The notes under the pieces: model-generated
Database searches by the model: none
Told to the model about the DNA's origin: nothing
The model's input: only the letters and a program-made list of their open reading frames with translations
Assembly: GCA_028713125.1 (NCBI GenBank)
Contig: JAQTOU010000004.1
Location: 198,835-262,834, forward strand
From: Elusimicrobiales bacterium
GTDB taxonomy: Bacteria > Elusimicrobiota > Elusimicrobia > Elusimicrobiales > UBA9959
DNA: 64,000 nucleotides
Direction: 5' to 3'
Program-made: the position numbers and the translations under genes
Shown: positions 30,001 to 45,000 of the stretch, piece by piece
Position numbering within the stretch: the stretch's first letter is position 1
How the letters are laid out: the number at the start of each line of letters is the position of its first letter

Positions 30001-33000
30001 CGGAGGCGTGACCAGCAATACCAGGGCTTTTACCGGGACGCGCAATATATCGCTGGTCGGGGCCAACGACATCCACACCAGCGACGGGACGACCCTTGAA
30101 TACGGCGACGGCCAGACGGAAGCGCCGGCGGTCCTGAACACTTTCGCCGGGATAACCCCCGTGGGCGCCGGCACGGACTTCCTCGTCACCTTCCGCGACG
30201 GAAACGGAACCCCCGACGCCGGGTACATGGTGATGCGGCGCTATAATTCCGGCGGCGCTCTCCAGGAGACCAACGCTTTCGCCGTGGGCGACACCAATAT
30301 CGTGGGCAATACCGAGGGCAACGGTTTTTCCTCGGTAAATGAGCCCGGCACGGAGAATGTCCACTTCGCCTATATAGACTCCAGCGGTTATCTGCGGTAT
30401 ACGCGGCGCACCGGCAATGCCACCTGGGCTTTCGGGGCCGGCTCGGAGGCGATCGTAGATAATACCGGGGCCATAGGCGTTTCCCCGCTGACCAATCCTA
30501 CTATAGGCCTGGCGAAGTACGTGGACGGAAGCAAAAAAGTGTATATAGTCTGGACTTCCACGTATTCGACGCTGAATTATGTCAGTTTCCCGGCCGACGT
30601 AACCACCGGGCCCGCGGCTCCGCGCACTAATGACGCAGTCTGGAGGTTCTCGCTTGACTGGCGCAACGGCGATTACGCGATAGTCCTGGCCACTACCACT
30701 TCGCCCTACCCGCTCGCGGTGGAATACGAGGGCGTCGGCGGAGCCCTGAACTTCAACTTTATCCCCGTGTCAACGTATTCGGCCCCCGGTATCGGCCTGG
30801 CCACTATAGTAAATTCCCCGGCGGAAGCTCCTTACACTACCAATAAGTTCGACATAGTGATAACGGGCGGCAGCGGCTTCTACAAGATGCCGGAGCTGGA
30901 GAACCGCGGGCCCACCGCCTGGATTATCAAGGACGGTCTTGACCAGGGCGATATTAAAGTGACTTCCACGACCTATGTATCTTTCACTTCGATAAAGATA
31001 AGCGTGGAGGTGGTCCCCTCCGATACCTTTACCGGCGGGCCTTACGAGATAGTGGTGCAGAACCCGGATTACAGGGAGGGCAGGGGCAGATTCATCTCTA
31101 TCCCGAAGCCCGTGATAAGCGTCGCCAGCGACCCGGATCCGGGGGATAACAGGACTTCAGGCGCCGGCTTCCCGAACAATGCCGCCACTTCCGCGGTTTA
31201 CAGGGATATCCTTATCAAGGGTACGGGTTTTATGGACTGGCGCGCGGTGGGCGGCGGCGCTACCGACCTGGAAGTGGTGGTCGGGGGAAATCCAACCAAA
31301 GAGGTCTGGCTCGCGGGCTACGGGACGACTTTTACCCCCGGCACGGGAGCCGCAGAATTCACCGCCAGGCTGAAGATCTCGACCAGCGCCGCCGCCGGCG
31401 GGCCTTACGAGATAAGGGCGGTCAACCCGACCAGCCCTTCCGGAATGAACCCGGCGCAGTACGGTTCGCTCAGCAGCACTTTTACCATTACTATTCCCAC
31501 GGCCGCCGTTTCCTATCCCGCTATAGGCGACGGGCTTGATTTGCTGGGTAATACCACCGGTTTCACTTCTATAAGGGGCGGAATGTATTTCGGCCCCAAG
31601 AGCGGGCAGGCTTATTCGGACGGCTCGGCCGATTTCTCCACCCAGGTGCGCATTAAAAGGGTGAACGACAGCTATATCTGGAACCCTACCGAGCTCCAGT
31701 TCCAGCCCCCGTCCTGGTTCAATGACGAGGACGCTTTCGCGGTCACCGCTTCCTCGGACCCCTGGTCCTTCCCCTGGAACCCGGAGGACGGCGAATACCA
31801 GATCGTGGTCAGGGGCAGGACTTCGGACGGGCCGAGAAAAACAAACGGCCTTCCCGAGAAGACCGGCGGCCCGGAATCAACGGTCCTTACTATATTAAAG
31901 GACAATTCGGCTCCCGTGGTGGATATTACCAGGCCGGCGCCCCGCTCAGGCGCGAACGCGTCCGGCGCTTTCCCTTTAAAAGTGAATATCAACGATTCAC
32001 TGGGCGCCGGCTCTACCGGCTCCGGCGTGAAAAAGGCCTGGCTAGCCGTGATGACCAAGGACCCGGCCGACCCCGCCGTCTACCTGGAGGATACTTCCAC
32101 CGATACCTGGGTCTCCTGGTGTAATACCGCCGCCTATAGTAAAGACGGCGGCTGCGCGACAAACAGCACAGCCGGCGGCGGCAGCGGGACCTTCGGCTGG
32201 AAAACGGGCTATGCCGGGACGGTGAACGAGGACAGGCGCGTCTGGCTCTCCACCGGGACCACCAGCGTCGCCACGCCGATGGAGTGGACCACCAAATACC
32301 TGTTCCGCTCGCTTAATATAGATAACGTTACCGGTGATGTGCGCATCCCTACCTGGGTTAACGGCAAGGAATATTTCATAGCCGTAGTCTCCACCGACGC
32401 CCTGGCGCTGACCGGGACCTCTGACACGGATCTTTCACTCGGCTCGTGGAACGACGTCAATCCCGCGGTGAATACCGGCTACAGGTTCATTTACGACGTG
32501 ACGGCTCCGACGATAACGGCTCACTCCGGCATCGCCGGCCTTTCCAGCGACATCAACAATCCGACCTGGCTCAACAGCCTGAGCATCGCCAGCGGAACGG
32601 TCGTGGACAATGTAGCGCATATTCTAGATCCCAGGCTGATCTACGTCAGGATCTACGATATCACCTCGCAGAAATATTTAAACACCTCCACGTTCAAGTT
32701 CGATGTCAGCAACCCGCTGACAGCCTGGTACGAGGTCAGTACCAAGTACGATTTATGGACCTATGACCTTTCGGCCGTGAAATGGGTAACCGGCGACCGC
32801 TACAAGGTTGAGATCTGGGGCAAGGACGGCGCCGGCAACCAGGTCCAGAGCCAGACCGGTACCAATCCCGACGCCCCGGCCAACGGCACGCCGCTGTATA
32901 CCAGGTATTTCGCCTATGACGCGGCCAAGCCTTCGCTGAACATAATCAGCCCCATCGTAACGAACCCGAACTATATAGGCGGCGCTCTCACGCTGCAGAT

Positions 33001-36000
33001 CTCCTCCGGCTCGGCTTTCGAGGGCGGCGCTAACGAGTCCGGCATAGCCAGCGTGGAATACGCGCTGCAGTATAACCAGACCGACCCCACGCGGCACTGG
33101 GAGCACTTCACTTCCTCCGGCGTCTGGCGCTATCCTTACGTAGGCGATAAATGGAACCAGTCCTGCGACCCGGCCACCGGCTGCGGCGCGGCCAGCACCG
33201 GCCCCGTCTCGCGCGTCTGGGTCTCGTCGAATATAGCCTGGGTGGAAAGCCAGAGCTACATCCTCAAGATCCGCGCCACGGACAAAGCCGGCAACGTGTC
33301 CAGCGACCAGAGCGTCACTTTCACTTACGATATCGCCAAGCCTACTTCCGCCGTCACTTACCCGCTGAACGAACAGGAATACACCACGCACGTGCTGTCC
33401 ATCTCCGGCACGGCTCTCGACCTGACCTCCACCGGCGTGCCGACCGGCATGGACCAGAACTTCAATGTGGGCGTCAGGCGCCACTCAGACGATTACTGGT
33501 GGAACGGCAGCACCTGGACCGCGGTGCGCGCGGACCCGTCCTTCCTGATCGACTCCGGCGTGGGCGAAAAGTCGTGGACTATGACGCTGCCGGCGGCTTT
33601 CTACGACCTGCTGACCGTGACCAGGGACACCTTCACGGTATACAGCTGGGGCACCGACCTGGTCAATAACCCCTCCTTGGCCTACGCCAACGTCGAGTCG
33701 TCCCTGACCGCGAAGAGCGTTTACTATTTCAGGTCCGCAATGCCGCTGGTCGACGTGAAGTGGCCCCCGGCCGCCACCATCCAGAACAGCGTTTCCTCCG
33801 TTACGCTGGACGTGAGCGCCGTCGGCGCCGGCGTAGACAGGGTCTGGGCGGTCTTCCTGGACACTAATAATTACTACTGGGCCGGCTCCAGCTGGAGCCT
33901 CGCGGGCAGTTACGACCCGGCCACCAACCCGGCTATCTGGCTGTCCACGGATACGGCTTTCTCCGGAACCCCGGACACGATCTTCTCTCCGCCGCGCTCC
34001 GAATCGCACATCCTGCTCACCTTCGACAGGACCGCCACCACCGTGAAGTCCCCGCTGTTCCAGGACGCGCGCGAATACAAGATCTTCGTCAGGGCCAGGA
34101 ACTCCGTAGGGCAGACGGCGGACACGTACGTGGACCCCGGCAATTACATGTTCATTTACGACGTGATGCGCCCCACCGTGACGGCCTCGGCGGCGATAGA
34201 GGCTTTCTCCGACGATTCCGGCAACCCGGCCTGGGTTACTGACATGAGCCAGGTGAACGGCGTGATGACGGATAATTACGCCGGCGGCCTCAATAATTTC
34301 TACGTCTACGCCAGGGTGTGGAGCATAGACCAGAATAAATACCTGAACCCCACCGGGCTGCAGTTCGACCTGCTGCCCGGCGAGGGCGCCCTGGCCTGGA
34401 AGACGCTGACCCTGCCCGGGGCGCTCTACAGCAAGGACTGGGCCTGGGACACCTCGGGGGCCGCGTGGACCGGCGGGTTCCGCTACAGGCTGGAGATCTA
34501 CGGCCGGGACACCGCTGGCAATTCCCACGGCTCGTCCGGAGCGCCCGTCTATACCAAGTATTTCAGGTTCGACAATGTAAAGCCCCTTTTCAAGGTAACC
34601 TACCCGGTCGCCGGGAGCTACGGTCTCAATTCCCTGGATAAACTGCTCGGAACCGCCTCCGACCCGGCCCCCGGTTCCGGCGTGCAGCTGATCGAGTACA
34701 AGCTGGAGCACCCGCCCATAGCCAAGTGGCAGTATTACACTTCTTCCGGGGTGTGGAAAGACCAGGCCGCCGAGGTCTGGAACGTCGCGGAAACCACCAC
34801 CACCACGCCTTTCGATACCTGGCTTTCCTCCAACGTGGTCTGGGCCAACGGCGAAGAATATACTTTCGTGTCCCGGGCGAAGGATACGGCCGGCAATTAC
34901 GGCCTGGCTTATTCCACCCTGGTCTTTAAATACGACCTTACCGCCCCCGAGGCCGCCGTGCTGGCCCCCGTGGACGGCGGAACCTATTCCCAGCAGCTTA
35001 CCGTGATCGGCGGAACCATAATGGATATGCCTTATACGGGCCGCCAGGCGGGGCTGGAACTGTTCAAGGTCGGCGTCAAGAGGGCCTCCGACGGCAAATG
35101 GTGGAACGGGACCGTGCTGGGCTGGCAGGACGCCCGCTCCGACGTCGCGCATAGCCCCCCGGCGGGCCAGAACTGGACGCACCAGAGCCTGGGCGGCTTC
35201 TGGACCGGGGCGCCCTCGGCGGATACTTTCTACGTTTACGCCTGGGGCCAGGACAAGGTCTACCTGCCCGATATCTCCTACCAGAACATCGAATCCTCCG
35301 TCACGCTGAAGCGCACCTTCAGCTACGAGGTGCAGGCCCCGTCCTCCACGGTGAACCAGCCGGTCAATAATGAATGGTACAGCGGCAATGCCGGCTACCA
35401 GCTGCTCGAGCTGGCGGGTACGGCGAACGATAACCCCGTTTCCGGCCCCGGCGCCGGCGGCTCGGTAAGCCAGATGCAGACCCAGGTAAGGCGCGGCAAC
35501 GACGACGCCAAGTGCTGGAACGGCTCCACGGCCTTCGACGCCGACTGCAGCCTGGTCACCTCCTGGTTCAACCTGACCCTTATTTCCGGCAGCACCTGGA
35601 GCTACTCCACCACGGACATCTGGCCAAAGGCGGACGACGGCCTGTCGTACCGCGTGCGCTTCCGCTCCAAGGACACCGCCAAGGACGCGGCCGATTCACC
35701 GTCGCCCAACGTCGAAAGCGTCTTCGAGTCCGGCCGCAACGAGAAGACCTTCAAGGTCGACAAGACCGCGCCCCTCGCTCATATAATAACCCCTAATACT
35801 TACGACGTTTACAGCTTCACCGGTATTTCGGGCACGGCTTCGGACGCCAATACCCTGATCAAGAAAGTGCAGGTGGCTTTCTTCAGCGTCGCTTCCGGCC
35901 AATGGTGGGACCCGAATACCGCCGGCACCTTCAACCAGGGGGACGGGACCAACCCGCCGCCCGACAGCGCCTACGTGGACGCCTCCACCGACACGGCCAA

Positions 36001-39000
36001 CCCCGTGAACTGGTCGGTCGCCGTTTCCAGCATCCCGACGATGATCAATGACCAGATCTACAGGATCTTCGTGCGCGCCACGGACGCGGTCGGGAATAAA
36101 ACGGCTTTCCCCGGCCAGGCTTCCTATACTACGCCGCCCGTCCAGTCCAAATTCATCGTGATACGCAAGCTCGCCCCCAGCCCGATAACCACCCTTACCA
36201 ACCCGGCGGTCGGAGAACCGCATTTCGCCCCGTCCGGCCTCACTTCTTTCGCAGGTACGCTCGCCGCCGGCAATACGGTGCAGGTCCGCATTACCAATGT
36301 TACTTCCAGCCCGGACACGGTCTGGGTGCCCGCGAAATGTTTAACTTATACCGCGGGCTCCTGCACGCTGTGGGACGCCGCCTGGACGCCCGCCTGGGTT
36401 TCCACCGCTGCCTACCTGGCCGGCTGTTCGGATTCCACCTACGTGATCGGGGAATCTACCTGCGGCTTCAATGGGGCCGACAGCCTGCTCTGGACCAAGA
36501 ACGTCAGCGGCATCTGGCCGGCCGGAACCGCCAGGATGAAGGTTGAAGTCCGCGGCGCCAGTGAAGAGGGCGGCAGCACCGTCGTAAAAGAGCCGCCGCC
36601 GTTCGCCGAAAGGTTCTTCATCATGGACGGAGACGATCCCCTCGCCGACTTCCTCAAACCTGCGGCCGAGTACGAGCGCTCCATGCCGTCCATAACCGGC
36701 ACGGCGCAGGACGCCTCTCCCGGAACCATAAGCGCCGTAGAGGTGACCATCTCTACGGGAACGTCCGGCCTTGAGAAGTACTGGAACGGGACCACCTGGG
36801 CTGCCCCGCCCTACTGGTTCCCCGTGACCGCCGATAATCCGCCCTTCGATACCAGCAACGAGCCGTGGAACCTCTCCTCCGCCCTGCCTGTCTGGCAGAA
36901 CTCGAAGACCTACTGGCTGCAGATAAAGGTGACGGATAAGGCCGGGCGCGTTAAATATATCCCTTCCGCCGGCTCGGCGATAAGCTTCACCATAGATACG
37001 GCTTCGCCCACGGCCAGGATCCTGTACCCGACCGGGGCGGCCGGCATAAACAGCATCCCGGAACTTTCCGGTACCGCCTCCGATAACGGCCGCAACGAGA
37101 GCGTTCAGGTAGCCATAGAGAAGTGGGACGACCCGCAGATGTGGTACGACGGCACCGGCTTCAATAAGCTGCAGACGGAGCCTTATTGGAATATCGTAAG
37201 CGGCGCGAACGGCTACCTGTCTCCCGACGCCACCAGCTGGACTTACGCCACCGCGGACGCGACTTTCTTCGGCGGGCTCCAATACCTGGTGCTTACGCGT
37301 TCTACCGACGTGGCCGGCAATCTGCAGGAGACCCTGGCCGTCAATATTTCTTCGCGCATAATTTACGTTGACAAGGCGCCGCCGGCTACCGTGATCACGC
37401 TGCCGCTCGACTACGGCAACGGGAGCAGCGGGCGTTACAAGTCCGCCAATATAGGGCGGACGGCCACTTCGTCACGCTTCTACGGCTCCGCCACCGATAC
37501 CATCGGCGCCCCCAACAATGCGGGAGTGGAGAAGACGCAGATAAAGCTTTCCTACGTCACTCCCCTCCCTGCCGGCGACACCTGGTACTGGGTAACCAAC
37601 GTTTTCAGCTCCGGCGCCGTCGCCGAGGCCGCGTCCTGGATGAGCGCCTCCGGAGCCGGGGGCTGGATCTACACTAACGATATCACCTGGCCCGCCGGCG
37701 ACAGGGAATACAAACTGGAAGCCAGGTCCATGGACGCGACGCGGCCGGCCGGCGGCGGGACAGAGGGGAACTGGGAGACGACCTTTGCCGTCGGTACCGA
37801 TATCATGCGGTTCATCGTGGACGATACGCCGCCGCTGGTGGCCATCACCACACCCACGGAACTTTCGCTCGGCGGAAGCAGCAATATTTACGGCACCGCC
37901 GACGCCGACATCGCCGGCTTGAACAAGACGCAGGTGAGGATCTCCACCGGGGCCGGCGCCGCTATCAGGTACTGGAGCGCGGCCGGCTCGGCCTGGGTTA
38001 CCGAGCCCGAGACCTGGAACGACTCTATCAAACTGGGGCCCACTTCCTGGTATTACACTATCCCCGCGGCGCTGCTGGTGGAGAAGTCCACCTATACCGT
38101 GGACGCCAGGGCGCTGGACTATGCCGGCAATTACTCCGTGGTCTATTCCACCAGGGATTTCCTTAACCAGCGCCCGCTCAGCCAGGTGCTGGCGCCGGCG
38201 CTGCCTGCGTACAGGACCCTGACCACGCTGAGCGGAGAGGCCAATGACAATACCGGCATCGGGGCCGTGGTTTTCAGCATCTTCAACTACGACCAGAACA
38301 AATGTTACGACCCCGCGCAGGACCCGCCCTGGAAGACCTTAGGTTGTCTTTCCGACAACGACGCGCCCTGGGTGACGCCGCAGACCAGTATCTGGGACTC
38401 CTCGGCCACCTGGTCCTATGCCGTGGAGGATTCCACCTGGACCAGCGGCGCGCATTTCAGGGTGAGGTCCAGGTCAATGGACAAGTACGGGAACTGGGAT
38501 ATCACCTACGCAACTGCGACTTTCCAGTTCGACACCGAGATCCCCATCTCCACCATCACCTATCCCGCCGACGGGGCGCATCTCGCCCTCTCCGCCAAAC
38601 CTATTACAATACAGGGTAGCGCCTTCGATGGGTTTTCCGGCGTCAGCGATGTGAGGATCTACTTCAGGAAAACCAACGGCGACTACTGGGACGGCATCGG
38701 CTGGTCGGTGTCGCCAAAAGACCTTACCGCAGTTCCGCCTTATTCGAACTGGAGCAAAGCTATTGGCGGAGCCGCGGCGGCCTATATAGACGGTGAGCGC
38801 TATACCCTGGAAACCTGGGCGAAAGACCTTGCTACCAATACGGAGACATTGTCGCTCAAGTCCACCTTCGTTTACGATATAACGAAGCCCACCGGCTCCA
38901 TAGTCTACCCGTATAATAATGGCTATATAAGCCAGACAGGCAAGATAGAGGGCGGCTCCTACGATATTCCGTACGGCAAGGTCGGCGACGTCAAAGTGAG

Positions 39001-42000
39001 GATAAAGCAGCTGAGCGGGGCGAAGCCCGACCATTACTGGCGCGTGGCGGATTCGAGCTGGACCCTGCAGGGCGCCCCCGAGGTCTGGAACAGCGCCGTC
39101 GGGTACGGCACGCTGAGCTCCGCCGCCACCTGGTGGCAGCTGAACACGACCCCCTGGCAGACCGGTGAAATTTACGAGATCAACTCCTATGCCGTCGACA
39201 AGGCCGGGAATGCCGAGCTTGTCTTCTCTACCGCTACGGGCGTAAAGGCGGACTTCACGCCCGCTTATTCCACAATTACGTTCCCGGCCGAGGGCGTGAC
39301 CTACGGTGAAACGCCTATTTCGCAGGTGACCGGCACGGCCAACGACGACGCTCCGGGCGAAGTCAATAAGATCTACCTGCAGTTCGCCTATACCCCCAGC
39401 GGCCAGAACGGCGCTATAACCTGGTCTTTCGACGGCACTAACTGGCAGAATAACAATACTACCTGGCTGCCGACCTCGTCCGTCACCCTGGCCGGCGTGA
39501 ACTGGACCTACAATATCCCTGACACCCTGTGGCAGTGGAATGATTCCTGGTATTCCGTAAGAGCCTATACAAAGGACAAGGCCGATAATACGGAGTTGAC
39601 GGTCTGGCGCAAGAATTTATTCTACAGCGCGCCCTACCCGCTTACCTGGGTGAACGCCCCGGTGAACAGCAGCTATGTCAAGACCAAGCCGCAGATGATC
39701 TCCGGCGGCGCCACCAAGTTCACCTATTCGAATACCACAAACGTGAAGATCTCGGTGGAAAGGAAGAGCGACGGCTATTATTGGTACGGCAGTTCTTTCT
39801 CGGCGCCCGGTTTCATAGAGGGGGCGCCCCGGGCCTTCCTCCCCACCAGCAATGTGAGCATTCTGGGCGATTCCAGCCTGTTCTGGGAATGGACGGACAA
39901 TATCTCCACCTCCGCCTGGAACGACAATACTTCGTATTACTTCCTCTCCAAAGGCTTCGGGCCGGCCGGCGAGGAGCAGTTCACGGACCTGGTGGGGAAT
40001 ACGGTCAACTATGATATAACGCTTCCGAATACCGTCATCGCGGCGCCCGCCCCGCTGATCTACCAGACTTTGACCCAGATCTCCGGCAACGCTTCCGACA
40101 CGTCTCCCGGCCTGGTGCAGAAGAACGAGATAAACATACGGGACCTGGCCTATCCTACCACCTACTGGAACCCGGTTTCCGGGGCCTGGCAGGACAGCAT
40201 AGTCTGGGCCACCACTACTTTGACCGCGGGCAACTGGTCGCTGGGCACGGGGCTGCCGCCCTGGGTGGACGGAACCAGTTACCGGATAACCTCCAGGGCT
40301 ACGGACCTGGCCGCCAACGCTCAAATAGGCGCGACGGCGGACTTCCTGGTGGACAGAAGCACGCCCGTGGCGCAGCTGACAAATTTTGTCGCGGTGAACT
40401 CTACCGTACCGGCCGCGAGCGGCCAGGTCAGGTCTTCGCTGGACTCCATCTCCGGTACCGCCTGGGATGTCGCCGGCCCCGGCGGTTCAGCCGGCAAGCT
40501 GGACAAGGTCCTGGTCCACATAAAACAAAGCTCGGGCACGCTGACGTACTGGAAGTGGGATACCAGGGCCTGGAACGCGGGGCAGGTCGAAGAGGCGGGA
40601 GTTTACTGGGGAACCTCCACCATACACGTTCCCGGAGTGGGCATCTCCTCCTGGACCCATTCCGTGCTGCCCCCGTCGAGCGCGTTCACCCAGGGGTATT
40701 CCTACATCGTCCGCGTGAAAGCGCGGGATACTTCGCTGCCGCAGGGAAATACGCAGCAGATCTTTACCCTGGACGAGTCCTCTTTTACGATCATCTGGGA
40801 CGCGCTGCCGCCGTCGGTCTCGGTGACCGGCTACGAAGATCCCGACGCGAACGGCAGGGTGAACCCCGGCACCGACTGGACCATTTCCGGGAACGCTTCC
40901 GATACGCCCGGCGGCGTAACGGGGATCTCCAACATAAAACTGCAGATCGCGAGGCTGGAGGACCAGACGACTTATTACTGGACGGACCCCGGCTGGTCTA
41001 CCACGCCGTCCGAGTTCGAACCCGCCACCCTGCCGCCTAACTGGAGCTATACGATGGCGGCCGCAAACCTGGTTTCCGACCAGAAGTATATGCTCAAAGC
41101 CCGCGGCATCGATAATGCCACGCCGCCGAACTCCGGTTCTTTCGGAGCATCGGTGGATATCATCATAGACACTACGCCGCCTTCCGTGCTGATAACTTCG
41201 CCCACGGCCCCGGCGCATAAGACCGCTTTTACGATCTACGGCACGGCGAACGCCGACCTGGCGGGGCACGAGCTGACCGAAATAAGGATCGCCACCGGGA
41301 CCGGCGGGAATACGAAGTACTGGACGGGGGCCGTCTGGTCCGCGAGCGCCGATACCTGGATAACGACCACCAGGCAGGGGGAGACCTCCTGGTATTACAC
41401 TATCCCCGGCGCAATTTTGGCCAGCGATATCGTTTACACCGCCGACGCCCGCGCGAAAGATCATGCGGGCAATTACTCGACGCTTTACTCCACCTACGTC
41501 TTTACCTACGACGCGGTGGCCCCGTACGCTTCCATTACATACCCGCTGACCGGGGTGGCTTATTCGCAGATAAAAATGTCTACCCCTATCGCGGGTTCAT
41601 CCAACCAGAACGACCAGTCCGACGTCTATTCCAAGGTCAGCGAGGTCAGGGTACAGATAACCAGCGCTCCCGGCGGGTCGGAGCTATGCTTCAACGGCAC
41701 CGCGTTCGTCGGCTGCCCGCAGTGGCTGCCGGCGCAGGGTACGGTGGATAGCTGGAACTATAACGACCCCGACCTTGTTTTCTCGAACGATATACGGTAC
41801 CAGGTGGCGGCCAAAGCTATCGACTTCGCCGGCAATGAATCCGCCGTCGCCGCCGCGCTGATAAAGTACGACCTGGAGAAACCCACTTCCACTATCAATT
41901 ACCCGCTCCCGGGCTTCACCACCGGTTTCACCTATATCTCGGGGACGGCCTCCGATGAGCGCTACGGCGCCAGGACTTATGAAGCCCAGCTCAGTTCTTA

Positions 42001-45000
42001 CACGCTGAAGGTGGCCGTAAAGCGTCTCGACGCGCTCTGGTGGGATGAGGACTCGAACGATTTCAACTCCCCCGATCCGAAGTGGTACGAGGCCAATACC
42101 AGCACCAATGTCACGCCGAACGAATTCACTTTCAGCCTGTCCGGGGACCTGAAGAACTACCTGAACACCCCCGCCAACCAGAACAAGAATTACCGGATAG
42201 TCACCTGGGCCTACGATTTGGCCCTCAACCGCGAATACGGCCCCAATGCCGCCGAGCCGCAGGACGCGGACGTGCCGCCCGGCGTCGGCGTCACTCTCAC
42301 CTACGATAAAGAGAAGCCCGTAACCGCCCTGACCCTGCCGGCCATGACCCTGCCCGCCATAGCGGCGTACAATTCCATGGCCGATATAAAAGGCACGGCG
42401 AAAGATAACGTGGATATTTCCGAAGTGCGCCTGACGGTCTATCTGCCGGGTCTGGCTAAATACTACAATCCCGCGCTTGCCGACGTCTGGGTCTTCGGTT
42501 CGGAGGACAGCGCGCCCTGGCTGCCGGTTCAGGCCGAGAATATTTACGCCTCGTCCCGGACCTGGACCTACAATATACAGAATTCCACCTGGAGCACCGG
42601 GTATACCTACCGCGTGAGGGCCAGGGCCAAAGACATTGCCGGCAATTATGATACTATCTACGCGACCTCCGCTTTCATCTACGATACCGAGGCGCCCATA
42701 TCCACGGTTACCGCTCCGTCCGACGGCGCGTATTATAATACGAAGCTGGCCCTGCTGCGCGGCACCAGCGGCGACCCCAGTCTTTCCGGGGTGAACGACG
42801 TAAAGGTCTACATCCGCAAGTCGAACGGGCAATATTGGGACACGGCTTCATGGCAGGCCCTCCCGCAGCCGCTGCCGGCCGACCCGCCCTATGACAACTG
42901 GACGAGGAACACGGAAGCCGGGATGTTCATCGACGGAGAGCGCTACCGGGTTTACTCGAACGCCACCGACGCCGCCACGAACAAGGAAAGTCCGGACATC
43001 AGTCCCGGCCTTAAAGCCACCTTCGTCTACGACGTGACGCTCCCCACCTCGGCTATCTCCTACCCGGTCGACGCCGGCTATATAAGCCAGACCGGCAAGG
43101 TGACCGGCAGCTCCTATGACACGCCGAACGGCATGGTCAACGACCTTTTCATCCGCATTAAAAAGACCGTGGGCACGGTCGACCAGGACAAGTACTGGAG
43201 CGTGGCCGGCTCCTCCTGGGCGGACGCGGCAATAGAGAACAATGCCCGTACGCAGGGCACGCTCAGCCCCGGCGCCACCTGGTGGCAGCTGAGCGCCATG
43301 CCGTGGGCCAGCGGCGAGGAATACGAGATCAATGCCTGGGCCGTGGACAAGGCCACCAACCGCCAGCTGGTTTACTCCACCGCCACGCTGGTAAAAGCCG
43401 ACTTCACCAACCCGCTTTCCACTATAACCTACCCGACGCACGGTTTGGACGTGCACGCCGAGCTTACCTCTATAACCGGCACGGCTTCGGATATCGCCCC
43501 CGGCCAGCTGAAAAAGGTCCAGGTCTCCTACCGCTGCATGGACAATCCCTACGCCAACAAGTACTGGGACGTCTCCGTCAGCAGCTGGAACTCCAATACC
43601 GAAATCTTTTACGACGCGGTCGTGACCGGCAACGCCTGGCAGGCCACCGGGGCCTCGACTCCCACCTGGTACACCGTGCAGGCCGGCGTGCAGTACCAGA
43701 TCTTCGCCAAGGCCGTCGACCTGGCCAATAATGAAGTTCTCAAACCCGGCGCGGCCGGTCCCAACCCCTCTTCCCTGGTACAGTTCAAGCTGTTCCCTCC
43801 GCCGCCGGTTTCTTATCTTTCGACTCCGCCGGACACTTTCCCGCATTACAAGAACGATTCGCCGCTGACGATAATCGGTACGGCCGTTTACGCCACCACC
43901 GTGGCGCTGCGGATAACCGACTACGGCGGCGACCTTGCCCAGGGCACCGGCAATGACGACAAGGTCTGGGACGGCCATCTCTGGGTTTCCACCGGCTCCG
44001 CCTGGGCCCTGAATCCCGGCTACCTGGGCGTGGACAGCTTCCCTAATCCCGGCTGGCAGTGGAGTATCGGAACCAGTTCCTGGACCGCGAACCATAAATA
44101 CCGCGTGGTTTCCAGGGCCGAGCATACCAACGGCCTGGTAGAAAGCGCGGGCGCGGGCAGGGAATTCGTGATGGACCCCACGGCCCCCTCCGCGGTGATA
44201 ACCAACCCCGACAAAGCTTACCGCGGTTCCCTTACGGCGCTGGCGGGGACGGTCTCGGACGCTGGAGCCGGCGACGTGGTCTCGGCCTATTTCCGCGTGA
44301 AGCGCGAGCTCGAGGCGAAATACTGGAACTGGACGGCTTCCACTTTCACCGTCTCCGGCGCGCCCGGTGACGATACCTACCTGCCGGCCACGCTGGTCTG
44401 GAACGGAACGCTGAAGACCGGCACCGTTGACTACACAACCTCTTATTTCCTGGCCGGGGCCGCCTTCGAGCCGGATCATTCGTACATAGTGGAACTGGTC
44501 GCCACCGACAAGGCGGGCAACCCGGGTTCGGCCATCCCCTTCCAGTTCACCATAGACAGGAGCTCCCCGACAGCGGTCCTGAAGCTGCCGCGCGACCTGA
44601 ACAACAGCGGCATCCGCCAGATAAGCATGGCCTCCGGAACCGTCACGGATAATTACGGCAACGCCGAGGTTTACCTGGCCATGCGGCAGCTGAGCGGCAC
44701 GCCGAAGTGGTTCGACGGTACTCATTTCCAGACCGGCGGCCCCGACCCCGTCTGGCTCTCCATGAGGACGCTCGGCACGCTCTCCGACAATGCCACCTCC
44801 TGGTCCTACGCCCCCGGCGGCCTGGACGGCGAGTTCACCTCCGAGCCTCTGGGGCTTAAATATCTCATTCTCGCCAAGGCGCGCGATATCGCCGGCAATG
44901 AACAGGATATTTTCCAGGTGGGCGTTTCCTCCCTTGTCATACACATCGATAAATGGCCGCCTTCTTCCTACATCACCCTGCCCCTGGACGACGGGAACGG

